Positions 11,801 through 23,827 of a stretch of 64,000 nucleotides of DNA are shown here, one piece after another. The notes beneath the pieces are model-generated. The model saw only the letters and a program-made list of their open reading frames with translations, made no database searches and had not been told where the DNA came from. The position numbers and the translations under genes are program-made. The DNA comes from Tanytarsus gracilentus. Taxonomy: Eukaryota; Arthropoda; Insecta; Diptera; Chironomidae. The DNA lies in the NCBI GenBank assembly GCA_038502055.1, contig JAXRKN010000045.1, positions 1,696,501-1,760,500 on the forward strand, given 5' to 3'. Position 1 is the stretch's first letter. Every line of letters starts with the position of its first letter.

Positions 11801-14800
11801 TTAAATTTTTAAAAAGTTTCCGCAACCTTTTTTATTATCAGATTTTGGCTTTCACAAATTTTTTACAAAAATATCAAGTTTCCACCCATTATTTTTTAAA
11901 GAATTTTAAAATTCCACTCATGTCGTTAAGAGTAAATTGCATGAAAATTTTTGACAGTCGTTTCATTCTTAACATTGCAGGTGGTCAACTGAAGACGAAA
12001 AACGGTCAGAAATACGTTGTAAATCAATATCGAGTGCCTGAAGGTTGCTTTATATCAAAGCCGTGCGGTGCCTTCTACATAATTCTTTTAATTGTAATGA
12101 TGATTCTCTCAGCATTATTAACATACATCCTCCTAGTTCCAAGGTACCCATTTAATTTGTTGTATAAAACTCATAAATTAATTTGTAATTAATTAGTTGC
12201 ACAACATCCTCGAATGTATCAAATGGCGATGGTGGCGTGACTCAAATGGGAAGTCTTTGGAATGATAATGGTGGCGGATCAAATGGTGTTCTCAGTGATC
12301 AAGCGCCAACAGAAGATAATAACAACGGTGGTTCAGATATTCCAAAAGTTGAGGAGGAATTAGTTGAATTTCCGGAGGGTTGGAAGCCAATTCATTACGA
12401 GTAAGTGACAAGTGTTTACTTAGAAGATTGTGATATTTTTCCTATAAACCTAAAATATTTACGAATGTCTGACACCCAAGAAGAACAATCTCATATAAAT
12501 ATTAATTGATTCACTTCTTCTCTTCCTTTTCCCAAAAAAATTTTAAAACAATTTCACAGCTTGTTGCTGGAGCCGCATATTGAGAATGCCACAAGTACGG
12601 GTAGCGTAAATATTTGGATAGAGCGTGACCACGACGTGAAGGAATTGAATCCCATAATTTTGGATATTAATGAAATTGAAATCACAAGTTGTCGACTCTT
12701 TAGTCGTGATACAGCGGATGTTGAACAAAATTTAGAATATAACTGTGAATACGGAGCGAGAAATGAGAGTTATGTAATAACTTTAAAAAAGACAAAATTT
12801 CCTCTCACAAATGTTTCGGTGGAGCTGGAGTTCATAAGCAAGTTGGGAAGTACTTTGACTGGATTTTATAAAGGGTCTTTTATGAATGAAGAGACAAAAG
12901 AAAAAAGTTGGTTTGTTAGCACTCAATTTTCTCCAATTGATTGTCGTCGTGCCTTCCCAGCCCTCGATCGACCTTACGCTAAGGCAACTTTTAAGATCAG
13001 CTTGATTAGACCTTTGGATAAAAAAATTTCGCTATCAAACATGCCGGTTGAGTCAACAAAGTGAGTTTGAATATTTTTATTAATCCAGGAAATTCAAATG
13101 TTATTGCATTTTTAAAAAATCATCATTGCTTCAATAATTTTCTCCAACCCTCATCTAGAGTTATCCGAAATGGAGTCATTCGTGAGAATTTTGCAGTCAC
13201 ACCAAAGATGTCAACATATCTGGTCGCTTTTCACATCTCCGACTTGAAGGTTGCTAAAGAGTCAAGCGACGAAGATTCGACACTGCCTAAGATAAAAATG
13301 TATGCTCAACCCGAGTACGAAAATATGACAGAGTAAGAAAAGTGTAAAGATTAGAAAATTATTTATTAATCGTTAAATTTATCAGCTTTGCTTATGAAAT
13401 TACTGCCGCATCACTGCCATTTTTCGAGCAATATTTCGATATTCCTTTCTTACTTCCCAAAATTGATATGGTCGCTGTGCCCGATTTTGGTTTTAATGGC
13501 ATGGAGGTAAATAAATTTTCCGATTGAATTTCATCCGATAATTTAATGAATATTTTTTTGCTCAGAATTGGGGTCTCATAACATTTAGAGAGTCTGCTTT
13601 ATTGGCACCAAATAACACCGCAAAAAGTTCATCCGTTTCACATCTCCAAAGAATTTGTCGCACACTCGTTCATGAGGTGGCTCATCAGTGGTGAGTAATT
13701 GAGTGAATTAGTTTAGGATGTGTTGGAATTTAAAATTAATTCCAAATCAGGTTCGGTAATCTCGTTACCATGTACTGGTACGATGACCTCTATCTTAAGG
13801 AAGGCTTTTCAACATATCTGCATTATGTTGGCACCGATTTCATTAAACCGGAATGGGAATACTTCAAGACAATCACAGTCGCTGAATTTAATTTGGCAAT
13901 GCCAAAAGACTCGGACGCCTCATCGCGTCCAATTTCTTTTAAAGTGCAAACTAAATCCGACATTCGACGTGTTTTTGATCCTATTTCGTACTCTAAAGGC
14001 GCTCTCATTATCAACATGATGCGAGGATTTTTGGGCGAGGCCACTTTCCGACTCGGCTTACACAATTACCTCACAAAATTCGAGTATGGCAACGCCGTTC
14101 AAGACGACCTATGGGAGGCGATGACTTTAAATGGTCGGAAAGATAAGGTGCTCGATGAGAGATTCACAGTCAAAGAGATTATGGACTCGTGGACGGTTCA
14201 GACGGCAGGCTATCCTGTCGTTACTGTCCAACGAAATGGAAACGACATCATTTTGTCACAGCAACGATATTTTTTGCCACACACAAATGAAAACGACACA
14301 ACACGCTGGTTCATTCCGATTTCTTTCGCCTCATCAAAAAAACCAAATGGCAGTGAAATTCCAGAATTTTGGATTTCAAATACCGAGAAAGAAATCACGC
14401 TTCATGATCTCGTCACTGAAGAGGAATATATTTACATTAATGTCAATCGCACCGGCTATTATCGAGTGAATTATGACCAGAGCGGGTGGAAGGCACTTAT
14501 TAAAAATCTCGGACAATTTTCAGACGTAACGCGTGCACAGTTGATTGATGATAGCTTCAATTTGGCCAGAGCAGACCTTGCCGGCTACGATATACCCATC
14601 ACATTCGGCATCGTACTCCGCTCAATTCCAAATGAATATCTGTCATGGTGGGCGTTCGCTAATGGCCTAGAATATTTAACAAACATGATAAGACGCGAGC
14701 CTGCATATGAAAATTATCGCACAGTCATGAGATACATAATAAAATCAGCTTATGATGAATTGGGCTTCCAAGAGATAGCCGATGAATTGGACGTTGAACT

Positions 14801-15799
14801 CCTTCATCGTGCACGCATTGTAAATTTGGCTTGTGAATTTGGAATTGATCGATGCACGGTTGCTGCTCAACTTCTGTTCAGAGAGTGGATTGCAAACAAG
14901 GTTGAGAACAAGTAAGTTCAATTTTAACCTATTTAACAGTTTGAAAATTTTATATTTAAATTTTTCACTAGAATTCCTCCTAACCTCAAATCGACAATTT
15001 ATTGCATTACGCTGCGTGAAGGCGGCTCTCAAGAATGGAATTTCGCCTATAAACAGTATGAGGAAACGACTAGTGCAAGTGAAAAGGAAGTGTTACTTGA
15101 CGCCTTGGGTTGTACAACAGAGACTTGGTTGCTTTCGAAGTGAGTATTTATAGACAAATTCTTCTCACGTTTTGTTTTGTTTTCGACGTATTTTGCATCC
15201 ATTATTCATAACTTCACAGATATCTCAACATGACGATCTCATCGAGCTCATCGATTCGCAAGCAAGATGGAGCACGCGTTTTTGCAGCTGTAGCTAAAAA
15301 TATTGCGGGATCTGAAATTGCATACGATTTCCTCTACACCAATATAGAAGAGATTTATGCATAGTAAGTTTTTGCTTTTATAATATAATAAAGATTAACA
15401 AGGAGTGAAAACTTTTAAATGAAAAATAATGAAATTATTTAAAAACCAAAAACATTTTAAATGTAAAAGTTTCCACTCATTTCGTTAAGAAAATATTTCA
15501 CACTTAATTAAACATTTCAAACAAATTTCATTTAAAATTTAAACAGCTTTGGTGATGGATTTTCAACAATTTCCAAGATGATTGATTCGGTCACGACATT
15601 CATGAATAAAGACTATCATAAGGAGAACTTCATTCGATTCGCAGAGAAGGTTAACAAACTCGGCTTTGTTTCGATCGAGAAGAGCATTAGGTTGGCGGAA
15701 ATTGAGATTGACAAAAATATTTACTGGCGAAATAATCTTTATTATAAGCTGAAGAGTAACTTGGACAAGGCCGTAGTCGATTTGCGACTTACTTATTAA
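2837..15799 (+). CDS. membrane-anchored M1 zinc aminopeptidase (aminopeptidase N family)
   Basis: Type II membrane ectopeptidase that removes N-terminal residues from peptides at the cell surface. Exons by splice sites and frame: 2837-2879, 11981-12143, 12197-12400, 12560-13060, 13159-13332, 13386-13506, 13566-13690, 13751-14911, 14972-15139, 15220-15363 and 15547-15799, giving 1018 residues. A short cytoplasmic tail is followed by a signal-anchor helix (about residues 44-66), then a Gly/Asn-rich stalk. The M1 core shows NGMEN (399-403) in the place of the family's GAMEN exopeptidase motif. The zinc site is HEVAH (438-442) with the third ligand Glu 18 residues later (461, KEGFS), and a conserved Tyr follows in DPISYSKGA. 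An ERAP1_C-like helical domain ends the protein. No C-terminal hydrophobic GPI signal is visible, so it resembles vertebrate APN more than GPI-anchored lepidopteran APNs. The active site looks intact. Orthology to a named fly gene is not assigned. The first intron is about 9.1 kb. Confidence 0.9.
3113..4183. mobile_element. ~1.02-kb insertion flanked by 24-bp direct repeats, class unknown
   Basis: An identical 24-bp sequence beginning TGATGATCAAATTTG occurs at 3113-3136 and 4160-4183. This is what a long target-site duplication looks like. The enclosed DNA (3137-4159) is partly GC-richer than the intron around it, especially 3150-3420. The last 15 bp before the right repeat (4145-4159) recur inverted at 3690-3704. 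No long reading frame or clear poly(A) tail is present. A non-LTR retroelement fragment or a nested pair of elements is possible. Confidence 0.5.
5427..5445 (+). CDS. candidate alternative first coding exon of the aminopeptidase gene
   Basis: A short exon reads Met-Glu-Ile-Gln-Asn-Glu plus one base, followed by the donor GTAAAC. It ends in the same phase, and with the same Asn-Glu-Gly junction, as the 2837-2879 exon. Spliced to 11981 it gives a 1010-residue isoform that differs only in the cytoplasmic tail. The start context is GTCATGG. This is inferred from frame and splice fit only. Confidence 0.45.
11402..11408 (+). promoter_or_regulatory. TATA-box-like TATAAAA
   Basis: TATAAAA lies about 570 bp upstream of the shared second exon. 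It could mark a third, downstream start site. However, no ATG-bearing first exon with a matching donor was found after it, and AT-rich DNA yields such boxes by chance. Confidence 0.2.
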
Positions 15800-15950
15800 A
15801 ATTTTATCTAAACGCCATGAGTATTAAGCTTTCTCGTCAAGGCTTTGAGATTGATGTGATAATCATTCACATTTACAAAAATTAAATAGTTCTGCCACTC
15901 TAAACCACACACACGCATTTCCTTGTGACTGTTATAAATGTTTGATGAAA

Positions 15951-15956
15951 AATAAA
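15951..15956 (+). terminator. polyadenylation signal AATAAA of the aminopeptidase gene
   Basis: First canonical AATAAA, about 150 nt after the stop codon at 15797-15799. Further copies follow downstream, so alternative 3' ends are possible. Confidence 0.55.
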
Positions 15957-18900
15957 AGTGAAAGGCTTCAAAATTGGAAAATACTAAAATTTCTGCCATA
16001 CAAAAAAGTCAGAGATAATTGAATTGATAAACCAACGATTAGATTTAGATGATTCACGAGAGAAACTTTAAGTTTCCTTCAATAATTTAAGCGAAAAATT
16101 AAGCATTAAGTGAGTAAAACCACAGGAAGAAAATTATTTTATATATTTCACTATAATTTATATAATAATTCGGCTGTGTTCTTATAGTAGAAAAGAAATT
16201 CAATTTGAATTAGAACAAGAAGATGAAAGAAGGCTAACAAATGAAGAAGAATGCAAAAAAATAAAACTAAATAATTTGAAGAGGGTTTAATTAACTAAAT
16301 TTTGTTGCAACTAGTCTCAATTTTTAAAATTGCCATATATTTTTTTGTCACACAGAATATAATAATTGTTGAGTGCTGTGGAATTAATTGATTATTTTTG
16401 GTTGAAAGTTTTCAAGTTAACTCAAACCTAATTCAGTGCTGAAATATTCGAAAATAATTAATTTAAAGCTTTATAAAATTTATCGTTTTAAAAATATTTT
16501 ACCGAATGTTTGAAAGATGTCCCAATGATTATCAGCCACTTAATTAAAACACCTAATCAATTGATTTCATAGCACTCGCGCCCACAAATTTGACTGCCTA
16601 ATAAAATATGCAACAAAAAATGCCTTAAACAATACAAAAACATAATTAACAGACATATATAGAAGCGAGCACTATTTTAAATTTATGAAAAATTCATAAC
16701 TGTTGTCGTCTTTAATTGTCTGAGCTTAAACTTCAACATTTACATAATTAAATCATTTCTCTTTTGTAATTTATTTTCTATTATAATTAATTTAATGTAA
16801 TTAAATGCTAAAAGTGTAAAAAAATGAATAAACCGAAAATTTATTTTGAAGAAACAAGATTTTTATATACAGCGCAGCGAGTGAATTAATTAGCGAGAGA
16901 AAACAAAAGAACCCTCGATTTCCACCTACCTGCACATGTACAATTCAAGTCTCTCTTGCTGCCCATATTTATCATTGCAATCGTTCCTAATTAATCAGCT
17001 TCCGCTTTGTGCCGCATTACGAAACCAAATTTACACAAGCCGGTTAAACAAACAAGAGTCATAACGCTTTTTTTTCAAGGTAACGTCCTTATCTTATCGG
17101 ACACAGTTGCTACATACATACATATAGATCCCAACAAAAAGTCATGTAAACTATTTTTACACAAAAAATTTACCTCGTTACACGTGTGATATCTTGTAAT
17201 GACGTGGGCGCTCGACAAACAGTGAAATCATCGATGTTTAATCAGCCTAGTTGTTGCAATCGAGTGATCAGGGTGAGAAAAAAGTTATTTTTATTTTTTT
17301 ACTTGTGAGCACAGAAAAATTATTGAGATCATAAAAAGCTTTAGGGTCGAGATTTAAAATGGTTTTCAGGTCGTTTTAAAGTTAAATTTTAAAAAACTTT
17401 AGTGACTCACTAAACTTGCCAGATCAAACACAGAACAAATTATGGGAGTGAACGGAAACAATGAAAGAAAAATCTTCAGCGATAATATCGCAATCTGCTA
17501 GTTTTACAGTAACACATGCATCACCAGAAGAGGCTATAAAGAGCACTCATTGTAAACTTTCAACAATTTCTTTCAATTTGCGGCATAATGTTAATTTGTT
17601 TCTCAGTCGTTCACCGACCGTCTTCCTCTTCCTCATCAGCATGCACATTTTTATGGTCGCTCCCGGGCTTGAACATTCTCGATAATAATAATTCTTTAAA
17701 AAATTGATTTGTAATTAAGGAGGGAGCCAAAATTGTTGATGCACAAAATTTCATCAAGATGTTCGATAGCTTGAGGGAATGTCGGCTCGAAGAAAAAAGC
17801 AATTTATTATTTTTTTTGGTAAATAATAGTGGCACGAGAAAATTATCAACGCTTGAAACATTTTTGCACATTTTGCGGATGGCCTGAAAAAATACAAAAT
17901 GCAAAATTCTTACTGCATCTTAAATTCCACACTAAAGCTTCTTAAATTTTGCGTTTCTTTCGATAATAATTGATGCGATCACCAGCTAAAACCCACCAGA
18001 CTGAAAAATACTTTAGAGATTTATTTTAAAAATTTAGACATTTATTATACGTCTAACTTTTTTCACAGGGAGAAGATATTTTATTAGTTTTGCGATTTTT
18101 ATTGATTTACTGCCGTTGATTGACGGATCGGGATTTTTCAGATTAATTCTGAAAAATTTATAAAAAGAGAAAATAAAAAAAATTGACCCATATTAAAGTT
18201 GTGTATTTAGAGTATAAACTGAAGAGTTCTAAAATGTTCTTATAATTTTTTTTAAATAACCTCCATTAGGAAAATCTATTATACGCTTCATTAGCAACTA
18301 AATCTAAACGAGATCACGAAAGATTAACAAGATTTGAGTGCACTAAACTACACGATAATAGCATGGAATTATCACACTTAATTAAATCGCTATTTTTCTC
18401 AATTACATCTCATCATCTCTAAATGCAATCACAATATCTACCAGTCAATAATGAACAATCCCTCTCGGATGGTAATTGAGTTATTAGACGATGCATTCAA
18501 TTGTATATGAAAGAATCGAGCTCAATTGAAAATTGAAAACATTCATTGCGAGTAATAACTGAAAATATGTAACAATGGCATTTCATTTCAATCGCTCAAA
18601 CGCCATCGTTTAATAATGCCGCGAAAATATGTGTGAAAGAAATTTTGATGGAAAATATGAAGAATTTTTAAAAATATTTTTTTAAAATACAAAAGAACTT
18701 CGAGTTCAAAGTGAGGTTAACTGGTTTTATCAAACTTCAAATTTATTGCACAACCTCCATCACCTCTTTAGTTCTTCACTCTCTGGCCTTTCTTTAATTG
18801 CGGCTTGGAAATCAACACAAATCTTAATGCGTACCTACATAAAGTTCACATCATCTTTTTGGTGAATGGGAAAAAACCTGTTTCGGTTCTTTCATCTTCG

Positions 18901-21569
18901 CGCATGTAATTTTTATGATACTTGAAAGTTCTCAAATTAATTGAAATTATTGTCTGAAAATGCAGCTTTACACATAAAAAAGGGTACTTGAAGCTCGATC
19001 GCTGGCTTATGAACATGAATGTGCACTTAAAATGCAATTAATTGTTACATCAGAAATTTTTCATAAATATTTCTCGGGCCTTCGAGTGTGGCACATGAAG
19101 TTAATTTTTATTTTACAATTAAAAGCTTTAAACAAATTCTAAATTTATTTATAGTTCAAAGTGTCACGTTACTTATGAAGTAATCATTGATATTTAATTT
19201 TTTATTTTCCTTCAATAACAATCCTTGATAGCATGTGTGATATTCCCTCTAGCACTTATCATCGAACTGCAATCAATGAAATGCACTTCCCTTCATATGT
19301 AGTATGCAAATAATTGATGATCACAGCGGCACCAAAGTGTCGAGTTATAAAATTTTTCTCACATGCACGACCATTTTTTCAAAGTTGGCACAAATTGAGC
19401 TGTGAAATCTGAAATACACAAATATTTGCCCTACATTTTGAGCAACACGAATGCGAGTGAGAAAATTTCGATGTTGACAGGAGGAAGAAAATACAAAATA
19501 GCTTTTATCTCTTGGCAGCATTTCACTTTCGCGGTCGCAATGTTTTATGACTGGGTTTATCTCGTTAAGTTTCAAGGCGAATTCTGACTCATCGAGAAAT
19601 TAGTAATCACGGTCGTCGCCCACATGTGCATCCGAAAAAGAGCATTCGATAAAATTAGCAAGCTTCTAAAAAAATGATCATCGACAAAGTCATACGGTCG
19701 AGACATTACGTCACCATAAAATTTTGCGATTGCACTTTTTCGCTCTCGCTCCTCGAAATAATTCGCTCAATTTATTTTTATTATTTCACAGAATAACTGC
19801 CGCATTTTAATGAAGTCATCCACATATAAAAAGTTTTCGATTGTAATACAAATGAATTAAGTACAAATTTGTGATTGCATTCTAAAATAAGAATGATTTC
19901 ATGCAATTTGTTTTAATTAAAACTTTTCTATTTTTTCGATCACTCTTTTGAGTTACCTCATTTCCTCTCTAAATGACTCGCGAATATTTTCCACTGAATT
20001 TATTTTCGCTGACATTACAGTTTATATTCACTGAACTGCTAGGTGAGAAAAATCGCAGGCACAAGCGGGTAATTGACCATTCAAAAATCCATCAATCATA
20101 ATGATTATGTTAACGAGACGTGATGAAAGTGTGAGAACATAAGGATTAATTTTCTACTGACAAGTTCATTAAGTAATAAACCGCAATCGTGTACATGTGT
20201 GACATGGCTCTCACTTTTGAGCTCGTGAGATTTTAGAGCAAATTGCTGTCATCGTTTTAAGATGTGAACGACAGCTGAGGGAATATCGATTACGATATTT
20301 TAGGAAACTAAAAACTCTTTCTCTGAGGATTTATTTTTCATGAGAAAATTTACGTTGAGTGAATTAATGAATTTTAACCGTTAAAATTATTTTTTCTAAA
20401 TTGTTAATTAAAATGCTTTAAAACATCAAAATCTCCACTTATCAGTTCTTAAATCCATGTTAGTAGTGTGCTCATAAAAAAATTAATTATCTTGAGGCCA
20501 AACCGACTTCCGAAGCTATAAAAAAAGCTAGCTCGGCTTCCTTTGATAGACGCCGAGAGCGCAGCATAATCCGCATGTAAAAAACATGCATATATCGATT
20601 ATACCGTAAATGTACACGAGGAGGGAGTTCATTGAACCATTTATTTATGCTTCTCTTCGTGCAGTAAATAATTAATCACGAAAAGCCGCTTAAAAACGTT
20701 TCTTTATTATTTTTTGTACTTTTTTATGATGCATGTCGAGACATAAACTGAAGTGCAGATGTAGATTTATGAGAAATTGTATCAATTTCATGAGAGAAGG
20801 GTTTTGCGGAGAAGAAAAAATGTGCATGACGATTGTCATGAAGAATGACACATGAGAGGCTTTCAATTGCATTATGCAAATTTATTGTTTGCGAAAATCA
20901 TTGAGAAATTGAAGGTTAAGAAGAATATGCAAAAACGACAAGCCCTCGAGAGTCATGTGTACTTTTATGATTAAGTCATTGCGTCTGGAGTTTACATTTT
21001 TTACATGGTTTTCAATTGTTTAAAATTTTATGCAAATTTGAGTTAGCGCCACTTTACGCACTCGTCGCGAAAATTTAAAAAAATCACGAACAACCTTCGA
21101 GTAAATTTTAAAGACCCTATTAAAATTTATATCGTTAGCATTTCAAATTTGCAGTTATCGTACAACTTAGAAATTTTATCACAGTCTTCAAATTTTACGA
21201 TGCCACATATAATAGCTTTTGAGAGCCGTAAAACCGCAGCAACAAATATCTCAATAAAACTTTCCATAGAAACTCAAACAACAATAATGTTCATGTTTTC
21301 CATATTTGTGACCCATTTTTTAATATTTTCAATTGATTTTCTAAACTTGAGAAGGTTCTCAAATTTCATTTTCATGGTCATACTTTGTGGTCATATATAC
21401 GGGGGCATATAAAAAGAAATTTGCATTTTTATGTCCTCGGCTGTGTATCGTATAAAAGTTCTCGTGACTAGAAAAATTAGCAAATGCTTTTTATGGGCAA
21501 CAATGGAGTAAAAATTCATTTGAGTAATTGAGAAATATTGATTTTAGTTACAATACATTTAAATGCCTT
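15957..21569. other. intergenic spacer, no gene recognised
   Basis: AT-rich sequence with short chance open frames that lack splice context and codon-like composition. It separates the convergent aminopeptidase (+) and SCYL2 (-) genes. I see no tRNA cloverleaf or other RNA gene. Confidence 0.5.
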
Positions 21570-21633
21570 TCAATTGACGACTCTGTGACATTTTGCCCCT
21601 GTGACATTTTGCCCACCAAAATTGTGGGAAGGG

Positions 21634-21747
21634 AAAAAATATAGGGTCAATTTGTCCATGGTCAAATGAGGGCAAAATTTGCAAAATATGTGGGCATGGT
21701 CAAATCTGTGGGCAAATTGCCCCGGACAAATTGACCCTATATTTTTT
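21634..21747. repeat. 114-bp stem-loop unit in the left end of the transposon
   Basis: The unit starts AAAAAATATAGGGTCAATTT and ends with its reverse complement, forming a ~24-bp stem with a ~65-bp loop. A nearly identical copy lies at 23642-23756 in the same orientation, although the surrounding ends are inverted. Confidence 0.85.
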
Positions 21748-22361
21748 GCCCATGGACAAATTGCCCATGAATAATTTTTTTTTGTCAAAATATAAACTTA
21801 GGGTGGACGCTTGTTATTCCTGAGTAAATTGAATCGCGAGATAATAAAACATGAAATTTCTTTTACTTGGCATTACTAATCATGCATTATCAATACCTCG
21901 TTAGATTTGCAAAAGACACAGCTTTATTTTGAGACTGACTTTAAATTTTTTAGCCGCGTCCTTCATGCTCATAAACTAACTCAAAACCTTGCTTATAATT
22001 CCTGAGTGAATGCTTATAATTCCTGAGTAAATTTTAAAAATTTGATATAAAATCAACTTGTTATTCAATCTTTATACTTTCTTGAGGGAAGTGTTCAAAA
22101 ATAAACAGATTATAATTTAGCGATGTAATATCCGAAAGTGCAAGCAGTGCTTGCGCTGACGTCTTTTAATGCTAATTTCATGATTTTTTGAAAAATTAAT
22201 TTAAATATTTAAAATAGAGTTAATCGCTTCAGTTGAAAAAAAGAATGAAATAAATACATACCTATTAAGATTAACCTTTTTCTTGTTTTGAAATTTTTGG
22301 GTAATATTTTAAGGGATTTTAAAAGTAATGAATAAATTTTCATTAAATGTTTGATAAACCA

Positions 22362-22690
22362 TTAGATGCCGGTTTGAGTGCTAGGTGTTGTTCTCATCTT
22401 GTCTTGGTTCAGCACTGGAAGTTGTTTGGATAAAATTTGTTCCTGTGCCGAAAGTTTGTCTGGAACTGAATATCGGTTTTTCTCTGAAGTTCTTCCTGAG
22501 TCGGATGTCCTTCCTTGTGGTGTTGTTCCTTCACTGATTTTATTTTTTGCTTGTGCTGTTTTTGTTATGATATTGGTTCTTTGAAAATTTTATTTCTTGC
22601 TGGATGTGATTCTCCGGTGGTGCTTTTTTCGGAAAGCCATGAGGAAGACCTTATTTACTTCTTTGTTTTTTCTGACATATCAGTCCGCGG
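22362..22690 (-). pseudogene. degenerate coding-like patch inside the transposon
   Basis: On the minus strand this stretch reads as polar, Ser/Thr/Lys/Gln-rich peptide ending at a stop at 22362-22364, including the phrase GTTPQGRTSDSGRTSEKN. Upstream, the reading continues only after a frame change near 22,580 (phrase WLSEKSTTGESHPARNK). The patch is GC-richer than the rest of the element. It could be the remains of an element-encoded protein or of a captured host exon. The family is not recognised. Confidence 0.3.
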
Positions 22691-23641
22691 GAAAGTTACA
22701 ACATGTTCATATTAATTTTTTTGTCCATAAAGATTTTTCGCGAAAAAAATCCAGAAAAAAAAGACTATAATGTGTAATAGGAATAGAGAAATCAAGAAAT
22801 TAAAATTAAAAATAATTTAAGGATTACTCAATTAAAAATTCAAAATGTTTTTAATGTGTATATGAACCTCAGATAAGAAAATCGAAAATATTGAGATTTA
22901 ATTGATGAAAATTGATGGATAAAGAGAGTTTTTATATGGGGAATTAATCGGTTCAAGTATAAGGAGGTTTGAGCTTGCTTTAAAATTGTAGAGAGATAAT
23001 ATTTAAACTTTTATAGAAAGTCAAGGTGTAAACGGTTGTTCGTGAAATATTGCATATTTAATTTTACTAGGAATTATAAGACTAGGAATAAAAGCGCCCT
23101 AATTAAAATAATTTAAGTTTTTTCGGAATACGGAAAATTTTAGATTTCTTTTTGTCTTTTTTTGGTTTTTCTGTGTTTTTAATTAAAAAAATCAGGTTTT
23201 TTTTTCGTATAGAAATTTTGATATACAGTTCGTTATGTTTGTAGAGTTGCTCAAACCGAAAAAGTAAGCTTAAAATTTGAAAAATTTCGAAGATTGAGAG
23301 TTTTTTGATTTTTCCATCTTTTGTTCTTTTAAGATAAAAATCACTTGTTTGATGTTGTAGATGAAGAAAAATAAAAAATAAATTATTTGGGAAGTTTATT
23401 CCTAAAAGAATTTAATTTAAAATACTTCATTTAATAGTTTAATAAATTTTAATGGGATTTAGAAGAAGATTGGTTTTCTTGTTAAAAATTTTGAGTATGG
23501 ATACTAAGAAGGCAATAGGGGAAAATTAATTTCTATTTAAGTATATCATAGAGACATAGTGAAATTAGTGTAAAAAGTTAGTATAAAAAATTTAAAAAAT
23601 ATTAAAAAATTAAATAATGTATGGGCAAATTGTCTGTGGGC

Positions 23642-23756
23642 AAAAAATATAGGGTCAATTTGTCCATGGTCAAATGAGGGCAAAATTTGAAAAATATGTG
23701 GGCATGGTCAAATCTGTGGGCAAATTGCCCCGGACAAATTGACCCTATATTTTTTT
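23642..23756. repeat. 115-bp stem-loop unit in the right end of the transposon
   Basis: This differs from 21634-21747 by one substitution and one extra T, and it lies in direct orientation to it. The stem arms are perfect complements apart from length variation in the A/T runs. Confidence 0.85.
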
Positions 23757-23827
23757 GCCCTTGCCCCACGGATTTTGAGTGAGGGCAAAATGTCACAGGG
23801 GCAAAATGTCCTAACCCCTCAATTGAC

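Larger units (their letters stand above)
4184..11980. other. remainder of the aminopeptidase first intron (apart from the 5427-5445 exon)
   Basis: AT-rich, with only short, low-complexity open frames on both strands. I see no coding exon other than the candidate at 5427. A TATA-like box lies at 11402. An intron this long probably holds regulatory elements, but none can be named from one genome. Confidence 0.4.
21579..23818. mobile_element. 2.24-kb inverted-repeat DNA transposon (MULE-like or foldback), non-autonomous
   Basis: The two ends share a ~30-bp inverted sequence built on GACATTTTGCCCCTGTGACA. Further inverted homology extends inward to about 200 bp. The 9-bp sequence TCAATTGAC flanks both sides (21570-21578 and 23819-23827), as expected for a target-site duplication. 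Long inverted ends plus a 9-bp duplication fit Mutator-like elements best; foldback elements are an alternative. The outermost 7 bp of the two ends do not match. No intact transposase is present. The interior is AT-rich except for a degenerate coding-like patch near 22,362-22,690. Confidence 0.75.

Noticed and set aside
11845..12192. A 115-codon plus-strand open frame covering the aminopeptidase second exon
   Set aside because: It merely reads through the end of intron 1 into the true exon (11981-12143) and on into the next intron; the splice sites explain it.
22378..22715. Plus-strand open frames with hydrophobic translation inside the transposon
   Set aside because: They mirror the polar, codon-like reading on the minus strand. 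Hydrophobic runs are the expected shadow of that strand.
21634..23756. The 114-bp direct repeats as LTRs of a small retroelement
   Set aside because: The sequences outside and just inside them are inverted relative to each other, and a 9-bp duplication lies further out, so the unit is part of inverted-repeat termini.
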